Assembly (NCBI GenBank): GCA_030431675.1
Contig: JAUIIV010000001.1
Coordinates: 186,001-250,000 of the forward strand
Source: Gammaproteobacteria bacterium
GTDB taxonomy: Bacteria; Pseudomonadota; Gammaproteobacteria; UBA6186; Azoamicaceae
Direction: 5' to 3'
Length of the DNA: 64,000 nt
Part shown: piece by piece, positions 36,421-45,111 of the stretch
How the letters are laid out: each line of letters begins with the position of its first letter
How positions within the stretch are numbered: position 1 is the first letter of the stretch
Program-made: the position numbers and the translations under genes
The notes under the pieces: generated by a model
Databases searched by the model: none
What the model was told of the DNA's origin: nothing
What the model saw: the letters and a program-made list of their open reading frames with translations, nothing else

Positions 36421-37262
36421 AATGTGTACTGCACACCTAGACTAAATCCTTGCAAGTAGTATGTGCCTCGCATCCTGAAAGTCTCTGTGCGTGATTTCCA
36501 TTTAGCCCAGCCTTGCTCAGTATATTTATACTGCACATACGCATGCCAACGCTCATAGAAAGGCATCCTACCGCCCACGCATAAACCCCATGCTAAAGGA
36601 CTAAAAAAGTTCGAGTTTTGTGAGGCATTATCACCTACAGCACCACCAACCAGTGCAGTTCTTGTGCGATTCCATGCAAAGCCCCATAGCACCCCTGCAT
36701 AAGGCCTAAAGTATGTAAATGCATTCCAATCATACATAAAATTTAACATTAGCGCGGTATTATTTACTGTACTTTGAATAGTCTCAGTGCGTCCTTGTAC
36801 AACTGGAGTAACGTTATATAAAATCTCTTTAGTGTATATATAATCTAGCTCTACCCTAAACACATTCCATTTTGTACCGGCTGCTATTTCCCAGGTGTAG
36901 TAACTTACTTTAGAGCTTTTTTTGGTTAAAGTACTATTGGCAAAAACTCCGGTAGACGTATTGCGAAGATTTCTAACCTCGCTATCCATATAGTTAAGGC
37001 CCACTTTTAAATATAAACGTCCAACCTCTGGCACCATATTTTGTGCACCATACGTATCTTCAACACAGACTCCAGCATCGGAAGTAGATTTTAGAAAAGT
37101 AGGTGCAGCGACATCCTGTATCTTTTCATTTACGATTTCAGGATCATTTGGCCAATCTTTTGCATAGGTAGCAAAACCCGCAAGGCATACCGGAGAGAAA
37201 GATACCCCCACCAAGATAAATAAATAGTTTCTAAGATCTGCTTTGATAAATTTTGTTAACAC
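36417..37262 (-). CDS. Outer-membrane beta-barrel protein
   Basis: 281 residues with a signal peptide (LFILVGVSFSPVCLA-GFATY), strand-rich body (LYLKVGLNYMDSEVRN, YYTWEIAAGTKWNVFRVELDYIY, FYERWHAYVQYKYTEQGW) and a C-terminal Phe (LGVQYTF). The GTG start lies inside ihfB (32-nt overlap), so translation may be coupled to it; the ribosome site is weak. It faces the other barrel gene tail to tail. The two proteins may be distant paralogues, to be tested by alignment. Confidence 0.72.
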   Translation of the reverse strand: MLTKFIKADLRNYLFILVGVSFSPVCLAGFATYAKDWPNDPEIVNEKIQDVAAPTFLKSTSDAGVCVEDTYGAQNMVPEVGRLYLKVGLNYMDSEVRNLRNTSTGVFANSTLTKKSSKVSYYTWEIAAGTKWNVFRVELDYIYTKEILYNVTPVVQGRTETIQSTVNNTALMLNFMYDWNAFTYFRPYAGVLWGFAWNRTRTALVGGAVGDNASQNSNFFSPLAWGLCVGGRMPFYERWHAYVQYKYTEQGWAKWKSRTETFRMRGTYYLQGFSLGVQYTF

Positions 37263-37527
37263 TATCTTTCATTTCCTTGCCAGGCTTAAAATGCACTGCC
37301 CATTTAGGTTGCATTTCTAACCATTCACCAGTCCTTGGATTACGTGCCCTACGCTCATTTCTATAACGAGGAGCAAAACATCCAAACCCACGGATCTCTA
37401 TACGTTCTCCTGCCGCAATACTTGCAAACATGGTTTGGATAATATGTTTTACAGCAACACCCATATTACTATAAGTAAAATGTTTTTGTTTATCTAGCAA
37501 ACTTCTTATAAGTTGATCTCTTGTCAT
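37231..37527 (-). CDS. ihfB: Integration host factor subunit beta
   Basis: DNA-bending histone-like protein. Sequence matches IHF-beta: TRDQLIRSLLDKQKH at the N-terminus, GERIEIRGFGCFAPRYRNERRARNPRTG (the DNA-contacting arm with the conserved Arg-Pro-like turn) and HFKPGKEMKDSVN. 98 aa. It diverges from rpoS across 57 bp. Unlike E. coli it is not beside rpsA. Confidence 0.9.
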   Translation of the reverse strand: MTRDQLIRSLLDKQKHFTYSNMGVAVKHIIQTMFASIAAGERIEIRGFGCFAPRYRNERRARNPRTGEWLEMQPKWAVHFKPGKEMKDSVNKIYQSRS

Positions 37528-37584
37528 TCTTTAATTTTAACACATCATAAATAATTTACTGTTATAATAAGAATAAGGCCTCTC

Positions 37585-38622
37585 ATGGATGAATTAAAGA
37601 TGGAAAATTGGAATGATTCTTCAAGTCAAGACTTGGAAGAAGGGGATGAGCTAACTACATCAGAGCCAAGTGAAGAGTTGGAAGACTTGGATATAAGCTC
37701 AGATGTGCAAAATGATGATTCAACTAGCGAACCGTCTGCAGATACAAAAATAGAAACAGAAGAAAAGACTAAAACAAAAACGCGTAAAAGCGATATTGAC
37801 CCAACACAGCTTTATCTTATAGAAATTGGATCTTCACCTTTGCTTACCGCTGAGGAAGAAGTGCACTATGCCCGTTTAGCACGCAAAGGCGACGATAATG
37901 CACGTAATCACATGGTACGTTGTAATCTGCGCTTAGTTGTTAAAATTGCTCGCCGCTATTTAAACCGTGGGTTACCCTTGTTAGATTTAGTTGAGGAAGG
38001 TAACTTAGGATTAATCCGTGCGGTAGAGAAGTTTGATCCAGAGCGTGGATTTAGATTTTCTACATATGCTACTTGGTGGATTAGACAAAATATAGAACGT
38101 GCGATCATGAATCAAACCAGAACTATACGTTTGCCTATCCACATTATAAAAGAGTTAAATGTATATTTACGTAAAGCACGTGAAATTACGCAAGTCCTTG
38201 ATCATGAGCCAACATTTGAAGACATTGCCAAAGCATTAGATAAGACGCCTAATGACGTCAATAGGCTGTTACGTCTAAATGAAAGAACACTATCTGTCGA
38301 CACTCCTATGGGAGACGACACTGAGAAGCCTTTGCTTGAAGCTTTGGCAGATCAACAAAATGATGGCCCAGCAGAAATTCTTGAAGACAACAACATACGT
38401 AGTCAATTAGATGAATGTTTACACCTCCTTAATGAAAAACAGCGCTCTATTTTAGCTAGGCGCTTTGGTTTACTTGGATATGAAGCTGCGACTTTAGAGG
38501 AAGTAGGCAGTGAAGTAGGCCTCACTCGTGAGCGAGTACGTCAAATCCAAGTTGAAGCACTTAAGGCACTACGTGCAATAATGGAAGAAAAAGGTATAGA
38601 ATTAGAAACTATATTTTATTAG
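37585..38622 (+). CDS. rpoS: RNA polymerase sigma factor RpoS
   Basis: Stationary-phase and stress sigma factor. Residues 75-115 are region 1.2 ([21 protein letters not shown]), region 2 is [27 protein letters not shown] near 150, region 3 [22 protein letters not shown] and region 4 [28 protein letters not shown]. The first 70 residues are an unusually acidic, Ser/Asp/Glu-rich extension. 345 aa. A TATAAT at 37563-37568 may be its promoter. nlpD, normally upstream, is absent. Confidence 0.92.
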   Translation: MDELKMENWNDSSSQDLEEGDELTTSEPSEELEDLDISSDVQNDDSTSEPSADTKIETEEKTKTKTRKSDIDPTQLYLIEIGSSPLLTAEEEVHYARLARKGDDNARNHMVRCNLRLVVKIARRYLNRGLPLLDLVEEGNLGLIRAVEKFDPERGFRFSTYATWWIRQNIERAIMNQTRTIRLPIHIIKELNVYLRKAREITQVLDHEPTFEDIAKALDKTPNDVNRLLRLNERTLSVDTPMGDDTEKPLLEALADQQNDGPAEILEDNNIRSQLDECLHLLNEKQRSILARRFGLLGYEAATLEEVGSEVGLTRERVRQIQVEALKALRAIMEEKGIELETIFY

Positions 38623-38678
38623 AGTATAGTATTATGCTCAAAGAGAGCACTGTAGTTTAATCAAAGGAGAGTCGCCCT

Positions 38679-38927
38679 ATGTCAGCAGAGTTGTTACAGA
38701 AACTAGAAGATAAAGTAGATAATGCAGTAGAAACTATAGAGTTACTACGTCTACAAAATGAGGAGTTAGAAGAAAAACATTCTCGTTTAATGGATGAATG
38801 CAACGCACTTAAAGATAAGCAATCTGCGTGGGAGAAAAATCTTTCATTAATGTTAGACAAGCTTGAAGCAGTAGAGTCTAAAGAGCAAGAGTTTAACAAG
38901 ACTCCAGAAACTTCTACGACTACTTAG
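38679..38927 (+). CDS. ZapB-like coiled-coil protein (TIGR02449-like)
   Basis: 82 residues that form one long coiled coil (LEDKVDNAVETIELLRLQNEELEEKHSRLMDEC with hydrophobic heptads) and a short Ser/Thr tail. This is the size and pattern of the gammaproteobacterial ZapB-like family linked to cell division. ATG with AAAGGAGAG upstream. It is 56 bp after rpoS and ends in front of a strong terminator shared with groL. Confidence 0.6.
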   Translation: MSAELLQKLEDKVDNAVETIELLRLQNEELEEKHSRLMDECNALKDKQSAWEKNLSLMLDKLEAVESKEQEFNKTPETSTTT

Positions 38928-38981
38928 TTGTTCGTAAATTAACTATTATTTTGTTGTGTGCTTAAAAGAAAACTAAAAAAA

Positions 38982-39000
38982 ATCCCGCACTTGGCGGGAT
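38982..39000. terminator. Bidirectional intrinsic terminator between the ZapB-like gene and groL
   Basis: Stem ATCCCGC / GCGGGAT with a 5-nt loop, a run of A before it and a run of seven T after it. It works on both strands: downstream of the coiled-coil gene (+) and of groL (-). Confidence 0.9.
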
Positions 39001-39023
39001 TTTTTTCGAGAGTTCATCGACGA

Positions 39024-40676
39024 CTACATCATGCCGCCCATGCCTCCCATACCGCCCATGCCACCCATGTCGCCAGCAGCTGGAGCTCCAGCAGTTTCAG
39101 GCTTAGGAATTTCAGAGACAGTACATTCAGTTGTAATCATCAAACCAGCTACAGAAGCTGCGTTCTGTAATGCAGAACGAGTAACTTTAGCAGGATCAAT
39201 AATACCAAACTTCACCATATCGCCATATTCGCTAGTAGCTGCATTATAACCATAGTTACCGCTTTCTGACTTAACTTTGTCTACAACTACTGCAGGCTCG
39301 CCACCAGCATTAGTCACGATTTGACGTAATGGAGCTTCCATAGCTCTACGTACAATATTGATACCTTGGTGTTGATCTTCATTATCGCCTTTTAGAGCAG
39401 CAATTGCTTTAGCAACTCTAATTAAAGCAGTACCACCACCTGGTAACACACCTTCTTCTACAGCAGCACGAGTAGCATGCAAAGCATCATCCACACGAGC
39501 TTTCTTCTCTTTTACTTCAACTTCAGTAGCACCACCAACTTTGATAACCGCTACACCACCAGAAAGCTTAGCAACACGCTCTTGTAACTTCTCTTTATCA
39601 TAATCAGAAGTTGTGTCTTCGATTTGCGTACGAATTTGTTCAACACGCGCATCAATAGCAGATTTGTCACCACCACCATCAATAACAGTAGTGTTATCTT
39701 TAGTAACTACTACACGTTTAGCTGTACCAAGTTGCTCTAAAGTAGTGCTTTCTAAATTTAAACCCACTTCTTCAGCAATTACTTGTGCTTTAGTTAAGAT
39801 AGCAATATCTTCTAGCATAGCTTTACGGCGATCACCAAAACCTGGAGCTTTAACTGCACATACCTTCACAGTACCGCGAATATTATTCACTACTAAAGTA
39901 GCTAACGCTTCACCTTCCACATCTTCAGCAATAATGAATAATGGACGTCCAGCTTTAGCAACACCTTCTAAAGTTGGTAATAATTCACGAATGTTGCTGA
40001 TCTTCTTGTCTACTAAAAGAATATATGGATTCTCTAGCTCACAAGTCATGTTTTGCTGATTGTTAACAAAGTATGGAGAGATATAACCGCGATCAAACTG
40101 CATACCTTCTACCACATCAAGTTCGTCATACAAGCCATTACCATCTTCTACAGTGATTACGCCTTCTTTACCAACTTTTTCCATCGCATCAGCAATCATT
40201 TTACCAATTGTTGCATCAGAATTAGCAGATATAGTACCAACTTGCGCGATAGTGTTTTGCTCTTTACATGGAACAGCAAGCTTTTCAATTTCGCTAACTG
40301 CAGCTGCTACTGCCTTATCAATACCACGTTTTAAATCCATAGGATTCATACCAGCAACAACACACTTGTTACCTTCGATAACAATATTCTTTGCTAACAC
40401 AGTTGCAGTAGTAGTACCATCACCAGCAATATCTGCAGTCTTTTGGGTTACTTCCTTAATCATCTGAGCGCCCATATTTTCAATTTCATCAGGTAGCTCA
40501 ATAGATTTGGCAACTGTATCACCATCTTTAGTGATTTGTGGAGCACCAAATTTTTGTTGCATAACAACATTACGACCACGTGGGCCTAAAGTTTCTTGTA
40601 CTGCACTAGCCAAAGATACTACACCATTAAGTAGTTTCTGCCGTGCTTCAGAACCGAATTCTAAACTCTTCGCCAT
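39024..40676 (-). CDS. groL: 60 kDa chaperonin GroEL
   Basis: Tetradecameric folding chamber. [18 protein letters not shown] at the start, [11 protein letters not shown] near 86 (ATP binding), [12 protein letters not shown] near 414 and the flexible [13 protein letters not shown] tail are all present; 550 aa. It follows groS by 12 nt with a GAGAGGATTATC ribosome site. Confidence 0.98.
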   Translation of the reverse strand: MAKSLEFGSEARQKLLNGVVSLASAVQETLGPRGRNVVMQQKFGAPQITKDGDTVAKSIELPDEIENMGAQMIKEVTQKTADIAGDGTTTATVLAKNIVIEGNKCVVAGMNPMDLKRGIDKAVAAAVSEIEKLAVPCKEQNTIAQVGTISANSDATIGKMIADAMEKVGKEGVITVEDGNGLYDELDVVEGMQFDRGYISPYFVNNQQNMTCELENPYILLVDKKISNIRELLPTLEGVAKAGRPLFIIAEDVEGEALATLVVNNIRGTVKVCAVKAPGFGDRRKAMLEDIAILTKAQVIAEEVGLNLESTTLEQLGTAKRVVVTKDNTTVIDGGGDKSAIDARVEQIRTQIEDTTSDYDKEKLQERVAKLSGGVAVIKVGGATEVEVKEKKARVDDALHATRAAVEEGVLPGGGTALIRVAKAIAALKGDNEDQHQGINIVRRAMEAPLRQIVTNAGGEPAVVVDKVKSESGNYGYNAATSEYGDMVKFGIIDPAKVTRSALQNAASVAGLMITTECTVSEIPKPETAGAPAAGDMGGMGGMGGMGGMM

Positions 40677-40688
40677 GATAATCCTCTC

Positions 40689-40979
40689 TTAACCTTCAAT
40701 AATACCCATGATGTCTTCTTCGCGCATCACTAATAGATCTTTACCGTCAACCTTTACTTCTGTTCCGGAATATTTACCGAAAAGAACCTCATCGCCAACT
40801 TTCACGTCTAGCTTCTGTACTACGCCATTCTCAGCTTTCCCTGGGCCTGCAGCTTTTACACGGCCTCTTTGTGGTTTGTCCCCACTAGTTTCTGGGATCA
40901 CAATACCACCAGCTGTAGTTCTTTCCTCTATACGCTCGATAATCACCCGATCATGTAACGGACGTATATTTACACTCAT
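40689..40979 (-). CDS. groS: 10 kDa co-chaperonin GroES
   Basis: Lid of the GroEL chamber. [22 protein letters not shown] with the mobile loop, and [26 protein letters not shown] at the end; 96 aa. AGGAGAAG ribosome site 6 nt before ATG 40979. First gene of the groESL operon. Confidence 0.98.
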   Translation of the reverse strand: MSVNIRPLHDRVIIERIEERTTAGGIVIPETSGDKPQRGRVKAAGPGKAENGVVQKLDVKVGDEVLFGKYSGTEVKVDGKDLLVMREEDIMGIIEG

Positions 40980-41050
40980 GTTGCTTCTCCTGATATTTAG
41001 TCTTTTAGTTAACCGGGATATTGTATTGACTTCCCGCTGTCATATCAAAT

Positions 41051-41077
41051 GTATGGTCATAAATGGCAGAGTCAAGG
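41051..41077 (-). promoter_or_regulatory. Possible sigma-32 type promoter of groSL
   Basis: On the minus strand CCTTGAC is followed after about 14 nt by CCATACAT, 70-95 bp upstream of groS. This is a fair but imperfect match to the heat-shock promoter pattern (CTTGAA ... CCCCAT). No CIRCE inverted repeat is visible. A housekeeping promoter in the same place cannot be excluded. Confidence 0.4.
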
Positions 41078-41100
41078 CACTAGTGTTATAAATTAAGCAT

Positions 41101-42684
41101 ATGATCTGCAAAATTCTGCGTATTTTTTGTTTGTTAACCATCTTGATTGGGGCTTTATACGGACCCGCTCAAGCCAGCAGTGATATCCCGCTACGAACTG
41201 GGGGCTCAACTGATGAGCTACTATCCGATGAAGAGGCCTTTGCTTTTTTCGTGCAACTACTACCAAACCAAGACTTAGAATTATCCTGGTACATAACCCC
41301 TGGATACTACTTGTATGCAGACAAGATTCAGTTGCTTAACAGCGAGAATCAAAATATATTGGCTGATAAAATCTTACCCACACCTCTGTTGGTTACAGAT
41401 CCAATAGTTGGGGATTATAAGGTCTACGCTGATACTTTAGATATTCGCATACCCTGGCAAGAAGGCTTCTTTGACAACAGTTTAATCGTAGAATACCAAG
41501 GCTGTAAGCAGGACGGGTTTTGCTTTATGCCTATTAATAAATTACTACATGTCAACCCGGATATGACAGTAACAGTCAAAAATACTGATCTAAGTAAATT
41601 CCCTGCTAACCCTACAGCAGCCAACCAGTCAATGTCAGAGACTGACAAAATTGCCGCAACTATCTCTAATAGAAACTTGCTAATCACCATGTTGGCGTTC
41701 TTTGGATTTGGATTGCTTTTAACTTTTACACCCTGTGTATTACCGATGATCCCACTGGTTATAAATTTAATAGTCGGACCAAAAAAAATATCTAGCAAAA
41801 AAGCGTTACTGCTATCAAGTAGCTATGTAATTGGGATGGCTGGTAGTTATGCTATTGCTGGATTATTTGTTGGGTATTTGGGAGCAACCTTACAAGCATG
41901 GCTGCAACAACCAGTTGTACTAATTGTCTTTAGTCTATTGTTATTTATATTAGCATTCAATCAATTTGGAGTACTAAGAATTAGCTTACCGCATTTTAAT
42001 AACCGTTTACACAAGTGGGGAGCCGAACAGTTACAAGGGTCAATAGCAGGTGCTTTTATATTAGGCATTATTTCAGCGCTAATTGTCTCACCCTGTATTA
42101 CTCCACCTTTAATTGGTGCGCTAACCTATATTAGTCAGGACGGCAATGCTATTGTTGGTGGCTTAACCTTGTTGAGCTTAGGCTTAGGCATGGGAGTACC
42201 ATTGATAATCGTGGCCATACTAAGTAGCAGGATCCTACCTCAAGCTAGTCGTTGGATGCAGTTTATTAAATATCTAACCGGCATTGCCCTAATTGGTTTG
42301 GCAATATGGTTATTACTAAGAGTCTCGCCAATTAACGGTTCAGAATTGGCTTGGCAAAATGTCAACAGTTTACAGGAGTTATCAGAAACAGTAAAAAGTG
42401 ACAAATACTCTCTAGTAGATTTTTATGCTGATTGGTGTATTAGCTGTAAAAAAATTGATGCACGAGTATTTGCAAATCAAGATATGCAAAAAATTCTCGA
42501 AAATTACAATTTAATACGCGTAGACCTAACCGAAATCACTAGTGCAAACAAGCACATGTTAGAAGCATTAGATATTTATGGGCCACCAATAATTCTCTTC
42601 TATACTCCCGAAGGAACCGAGCTACGTGCAAAACGCCTTGCTGGAGAAATTACTATAGATGAACTAAAAGCTGCTTTACCTTAA
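41101..42684 (+). CDS. dsbD: Thiol:disulfide interchange protein DsbD
   Basis: Transfers reducing power from thioredoxin across the inner membrane to periplasmic disulfide isomerases and cytochrome assembly. It has a signal peptide (ILIGALYGPAQA), the periplasmic nDsbD with the Cys pair EYQGCKQDGFCFMP near 140, a membrane domain with FTPCVLPMIPL near 213 and VSPCITPPLIG near 335, and a thioredoxin-like end with YADWCISCKKID near 443. 527 aa, a little shorter than E. coli. Its last codons (42656-42684) form the left copy of the 46-bp direct repeat. Confidence 0.93.
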   Translation: MICKILRIFCLLTILIGALYGPAQASSDIPLRTGGSTDELLSDEEAFAFFVQLLPNQDLELSWYITPGYYLYADKIQLLNSENQNILADKILPTPLLVTDPIVGDYKVYADTLDIRIPWQEGFFDNSLIVEYQGCKQDGFCFMPINKLLHVNPDMTVTVKNTDLSKFPANPTAANQSMSETDKIAATISNRNLLITMLAFFGFGLLLTFTPCVLPMIPLVINLIVGPKKISSKKALLLSSSYVIGMAGSYAIAGLFVGYLGATLQAWLQQPVVLIVFSLLLFILAFNQFGVLRISLPHFNNRLHKWGAEQLQGSIAGAFILGIISALIVSPCITPPLIGALTYISQDGNAIVGGLTLLSLGLGMGVPLIIVAILSSRILPQASRWMQFIKYLTGIALIGLAIWLLLRVSPINGSELAWQNVNSLQELSETVKSDKYSLVDFYADWCISCKKIDARVFANQDMQKILENYNLIRVDLTEITSANKHMLEALDIYGPPIILFYTPEGTELRAKRLAGEITIDELKAALP

Positions 42685-42701
42685 ACACTAAACAATTTGT
42701 T
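42656..42701. repeat. Left copy of 46-bp direct repeat at dsbD 3' end
   Basis: Starts TAGATGAACTAAAAGCTGCT and runs through the dsbD stop codon to 42701. It matches 44636-44681 at 45 of 46 positions (mismatch at 42695). Together they bracket a 1.98-kb unit holding the AbiE pair, like the target or attachment duplication left by an integrated element. The flanks also share TAATCAA-Y-AGTTTAC (42701 and 44751). Confidence 0.85.
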
Positions 42702-42732
42702 AATCAATAGTTTACCTTTTCTAGGCATCTGT

Positions 42733-42888
42733 TTAATCTTTAAGCCCCTTCCAGGCCTCACCTGGTAATTTAGAGATTATTTCTTCCATTACAATGTCCA
42801 AGTCAGCATAGAAATCATGTGCTGCATTAGCTGGCAATAGTGGCAATAGTGGCAATAGTGGCAATATATCCTGGACAAATACTGGCAT
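42733..42888 (-). CDS. Small ORF downstream of the AbiEii-type gene
   Basis: 51 codons from ATG 42888, 8 bp after the toxin gene stop, with weak ribosome site. The protein opens with MPVFVQDI and an LPLLPLLPLLP run, then AANAAHDFYADLDIVMEE and KLPGEAWKGLKD. The Leu-Pro-Leu run is encoded by the 9-bp tandem repeat, so repeat-number change keeps the frame. Its amino-acid mix looks coding, and it could be a third member of the module or a remnant. No family recognised. Confidence 0.4.
   Translation of the reverse strand: MPVFVQDILPLLPLLPLLPANAAHDFYADLDIVMEEIISKLPGEAWKGLKD
42832..42867. repeat. Four tandem copies of a 9-bp unit
   Basis: TGGCAATAG repeated four times (the last ending AT instead of AG). 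It lies inside the small minus-strand ORF and is a likely site of slipped-strand length change in multiples of three residues. Confidence 0.9.
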
Positions 42889-42896
42889 ATTAAGTT

Positions 42897-43565
42897 TTAA
42901 GACAAGATTTTTTCAAATTCTGCTCTACTTATTTTAACATTTTCGCGTTCAAAATGTTTTTTAAAGCAATCTAATATTAAATTTACATCAATTGGTAGAA
43001 GCTTTATGGCGCGCGCCATATCAAATAAGTCCCGCCCCTTTTTCCTTTGATAAAGCGCTCGTAATTTTGAGCCCAATAGCTCCTCAATTCTATAAGTTGT
43101 AATAATCGTATCTCCAGAGTACCAACTACTTTCAAAAGCAAAAGGCTTTTGTATTAAATCCAACAAGCTATTTCCTTCACCTGTATTAATTTCAATCTTA
43201 AGTCTCATTTTACTATTTGATCGAGCATCTAAAAATCTATAAACAAAAGTTAGCCTCTCAGCCCAGCGTTTAACTTTGGGCTGACCAAGCCAAGGGTTCA
43301 GAGTTTCGTGTAGTGCATTTGATATGTCACCTATCGGTCCCTTTGTAAGTTGTACCAGGTCTATATCTTCACTATACCTTGTAGGTGACTCAAAAAAACA
43401 TTTTTGTAAAGCAGTTCCTCCTCTAAATGCAAGTTCATTTTTAAGAAATGGATGGTTGTAAATATCTACTAAAGCTCTAGAAATTATTAAATCCTGCTCA
43501 ACTTGTGTCAATTCAGGCCAAGGGGCATACTTACGCCATGCAGTTATACTTTTTTCATCTATCAT
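42897..43565 (-). CDS. AbiEii-type nucleotidyltransferase toxin
   Basis: 222 residues. LAFRGGTALQKCFF near 48 is the GG-x-A motif of the nucleotidyltransferase, followed by RYSEDIDLV near 66 (catalytic Asp pair), then KMRLKIEINTGE, YRIEELLGSKLRALYQRKKGRDLFDMARA near 165 (Lys/Arg and KxRDxxD). This is the AbiEii/AbiGii type, the toxin of type IV systems that stops growth on phage infection; some members block tRNA maturation. ATGA overlap of 4 nt with the AbiEi gene. Confidence 0.9.
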   Translation of the reverse strand: MIDEKSITAWRKYAPWPELTQVEQDLIISRALVDIYNHPFLKNELAFRGGTALQKCFFESPTRYSEDIDLVQLTKGPIGDISNALHETLNPWLGQPKVKRWAERLTFVYRFLDARSNSKMRLKIEINTGEGNSLLDLIQKPFAFESSWYSGDTIITTYRIEELLGSKLRALYQRKKGRDLFDMARAIKLLPIDVNLILDCFKKHFERENVKISRAEFEKILS

Positions 43566-44368
43566 ACATCTGGATCCACGTCATCGTTAATTAAAATTTT
43601 CCATTTAGGATCCCTTACCCATGGGCCTAGCTCTTCAATATATTTTTGACTCGGTGTCAAAGGAACCCACCTAAAGTGTTTCGGATCTATAGATTTATAG
43701 ATAGCTTCTGAAACTGCAATTTCATTAACATTGGGGTGTGACAAGACATAACCCAAACGCTGAATCACAGTAGTATGGTATGTGTTAGTTTGCACCAAAT
43801 CACATAGCCTCCTTGTATCCACTTCTTCTAGCAACTCTATTAATACTGTTGCAACATTATCCCAATAGCCACTAGCCGAATAAAATTTACACACATCCAA
43901 GGCTGTTGCCTCTGGTGTTGAGACCTGGATATAACCAGTATGCACCTGTTTGCGCTCTGTAGGGATACCCGTGACTCTATTGTTTTGCAAAAACCGGATA
44001 TGAATTCTTTCATACTTTATATCCCTAACATACTGATTGGTCACTACTTGAAACTGTTGTGGCTTTTGATGTGCAGCCCCGTGATACTGGGCTGCAGAAA
44101 GTGTGGACACATAATAAGGCAAATCAAGGCTTTTCATGAGCGCGTCGACAAAATGATTTGCTGGTATTATCCCCCAACTTTTATATGTATATGGAACAAT
44201 CACTACAAAATTTCCACGTATTGGAGCCAAGCGTTTTTTTTTAACTAAAGCATAGATTGATTGCTTGAGAGAATCCTTGCTACACCCAAGCCTAGATAGG
44301 GCGTCGGCTTTATCAAACCACAACTCCCCGCTCTCTTCTATCTCTTGAATATAATCAACCAAACGCAT
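43562..44368 (-). CDS. AbiEi-type antitoxin / transcriptional regulator
   Basis: About 268 residues. An N-terminal winged helix (DKADALSRLGCSKDSLKQSIYALVKKKRLAPIRGNFVVI) and a C-terminal antitoxin domain (YVSTLSAAQYHGAAHQKPQQFQVVT near 85; STPEATALDVCKFY near 155) match the AbiEi family. It binds its own promoter and antagonises the toxin. I start it at ATG 44368. It leads the two-gene operon lying between the 46-bp repeats. Confidence 0.88.
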   Translation of the reverse strand: MRLVDYIQEIEESGELWFDKADALSRLGCSKDSLKQSIYALVKKKRLAPIRGNFVVIVPYTYKSWGIIPANHFVDALMKSLDLPYYVSTLSAAQYHGAAHQKPQQFQVVTNQYVRDIKYERIHIRFLQNNRVTGIPTERKQVHTGYIQVSTPEATALDVCKFYSASGYWDNVATVLIELLEEVDTRRLCDLVQTNTYHTTVIQRLGYVLSHPNVNEIAVSEAIYKSIDPKHFRWVPLTPSQKYIEELGPWVRDPKWKILINDDVDPDV

Positions 44369-44635
44369 ATCAAACTCACAAATGCCCAATTATTTTAATT
44401 ATAACATAAAAACATCAAATCGTATAACTTTTCTATCTTATTTGTAGTTTCTACGTATAGTTCATATACCCTTTTCCTACGCAATTTTATATAGTTACCC
44501 CCCCCTACCCCTTGTATCTACAAGCATTATATAAGATATATGCACGCTTTTTTTCTAAATACATAATTTGTTACAACTAAATAAGGCAAACCTCTGAGCC
44601 AGACTAACCGTTATCTTAGAGAGCCCCCTGAAAGT

Positions 44636-44681
44636 TAGATGAACTAAAAGCTGCTTTACCTTAAACACTAAACACTTTGTT
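44636..44681. repeat. Right copy of 46-bp direct repeat
   Basis: Second copy of the dsbD 3' end, 1,980 bp to the right of the first. An 8-bp inverted repeat AGAGCCCC / GGGGCTCT (44619-44626 and 44687-44694) surrounds it, which could mark a recombinase core or an RNA hairpin. Confidence 0.85.
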
Positions 44682-44907
44682 CTAAATGGGGCTCTGCTAC
44701 ATTCTTAGTTAATTGCTCAGCAGTTTTAGTAACGCCCTCATCTAAAGTGCTAATCAACAGTTTACTATTATTTTCTTTAAAAAGTTTTGCATTATTTACA
44801 TGCGAAAACCAACTTCTTTCAGGTAGTAGATATTTATAAAATGCGTTTGTTTGTTGACATCTACTCCGGCATAAATGCAGCTGTCTTTCGGGACCTGAGG
44901 ATAAAAA
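44668..44907 (-). pseudogene. Possible 3' remnant of a lost gene
   Basis: A minus-strand frame of 79 codons without a start runs into a stop inside the right repeat. Its last 45 residues look like real protein (NNAKLFKENNSKLLISTLDEG, KTAEQLTKNVAEPHLEQSV). The left repeat is followed by a shorter, similar KLLI stretch. I read it as the tail of a gene once convergent with dsbD, cut when the AbiE unit arrived. No family can be named. Confidence 0.3.
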
Positions 44908-45003
44908 CTAATACCGTTAGTTTTGTCCTTAACATACATTACATCCTAAATATTCGGAGATACTCAGTATAACTAAGGTATTGAATTAATTTAAATACTA
45001 AAA

Positions 45004-45019
45004 ATCGCCATTAGGCGAT
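45004..45019 (-). terminator. Minus-strand intrinsic terminator without a visible gene
   Basis: ATCGCC-ATTA-GGCGAT with TTTTTAG following on the minus strand, a normal small terminator. The nearest upstream gene on that strand is absent (aroQ is on the plus strand), so either a short transcript from 45020-45110 or a remnant promoter uses it. Confidence 0.5.
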
Positions 45020-45111
45020 CTCCTCCCAGCACATAAAAAAACATCATGCATATCACATTAAATTTCGAGAAATTGTAGACATCTACGTCAATATGTGGCA
45101 AACTCGCGGGC

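Larger units (their letters stand above)
44369..45111. other. Intergenic region, 743 bp, AT-rich
   Basis: Holds the AbiEi upstream region (44369-44600, with a CTTGTA-TC-TACAAG palindrome at 44514-44527 as a possible control site), the right repeat, the gene remnant, an AAAACTAA-TACCG-TTAGTTTT hairpin at 44904-44924, and the minus-strand hairpin before aroQ. Apart from these I see no gene; the region looks like debris at an insertion site. Confidence 0.6.

Noticed and set aside
39031-40467. Several plus-strand frames inside groL
   Set aside because: Antisense readings of a strongly conserved gene; Ser/Thr/Pro-rich products with no family features.
44787-44972. A 61-codon plus-strand frame in the dsbD-aroQ spacer
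   Set aside because: No ribosome site, low-complexity Ile/Tyr-rich product, and it lies opposite a more coding-like remnant on the other strand.
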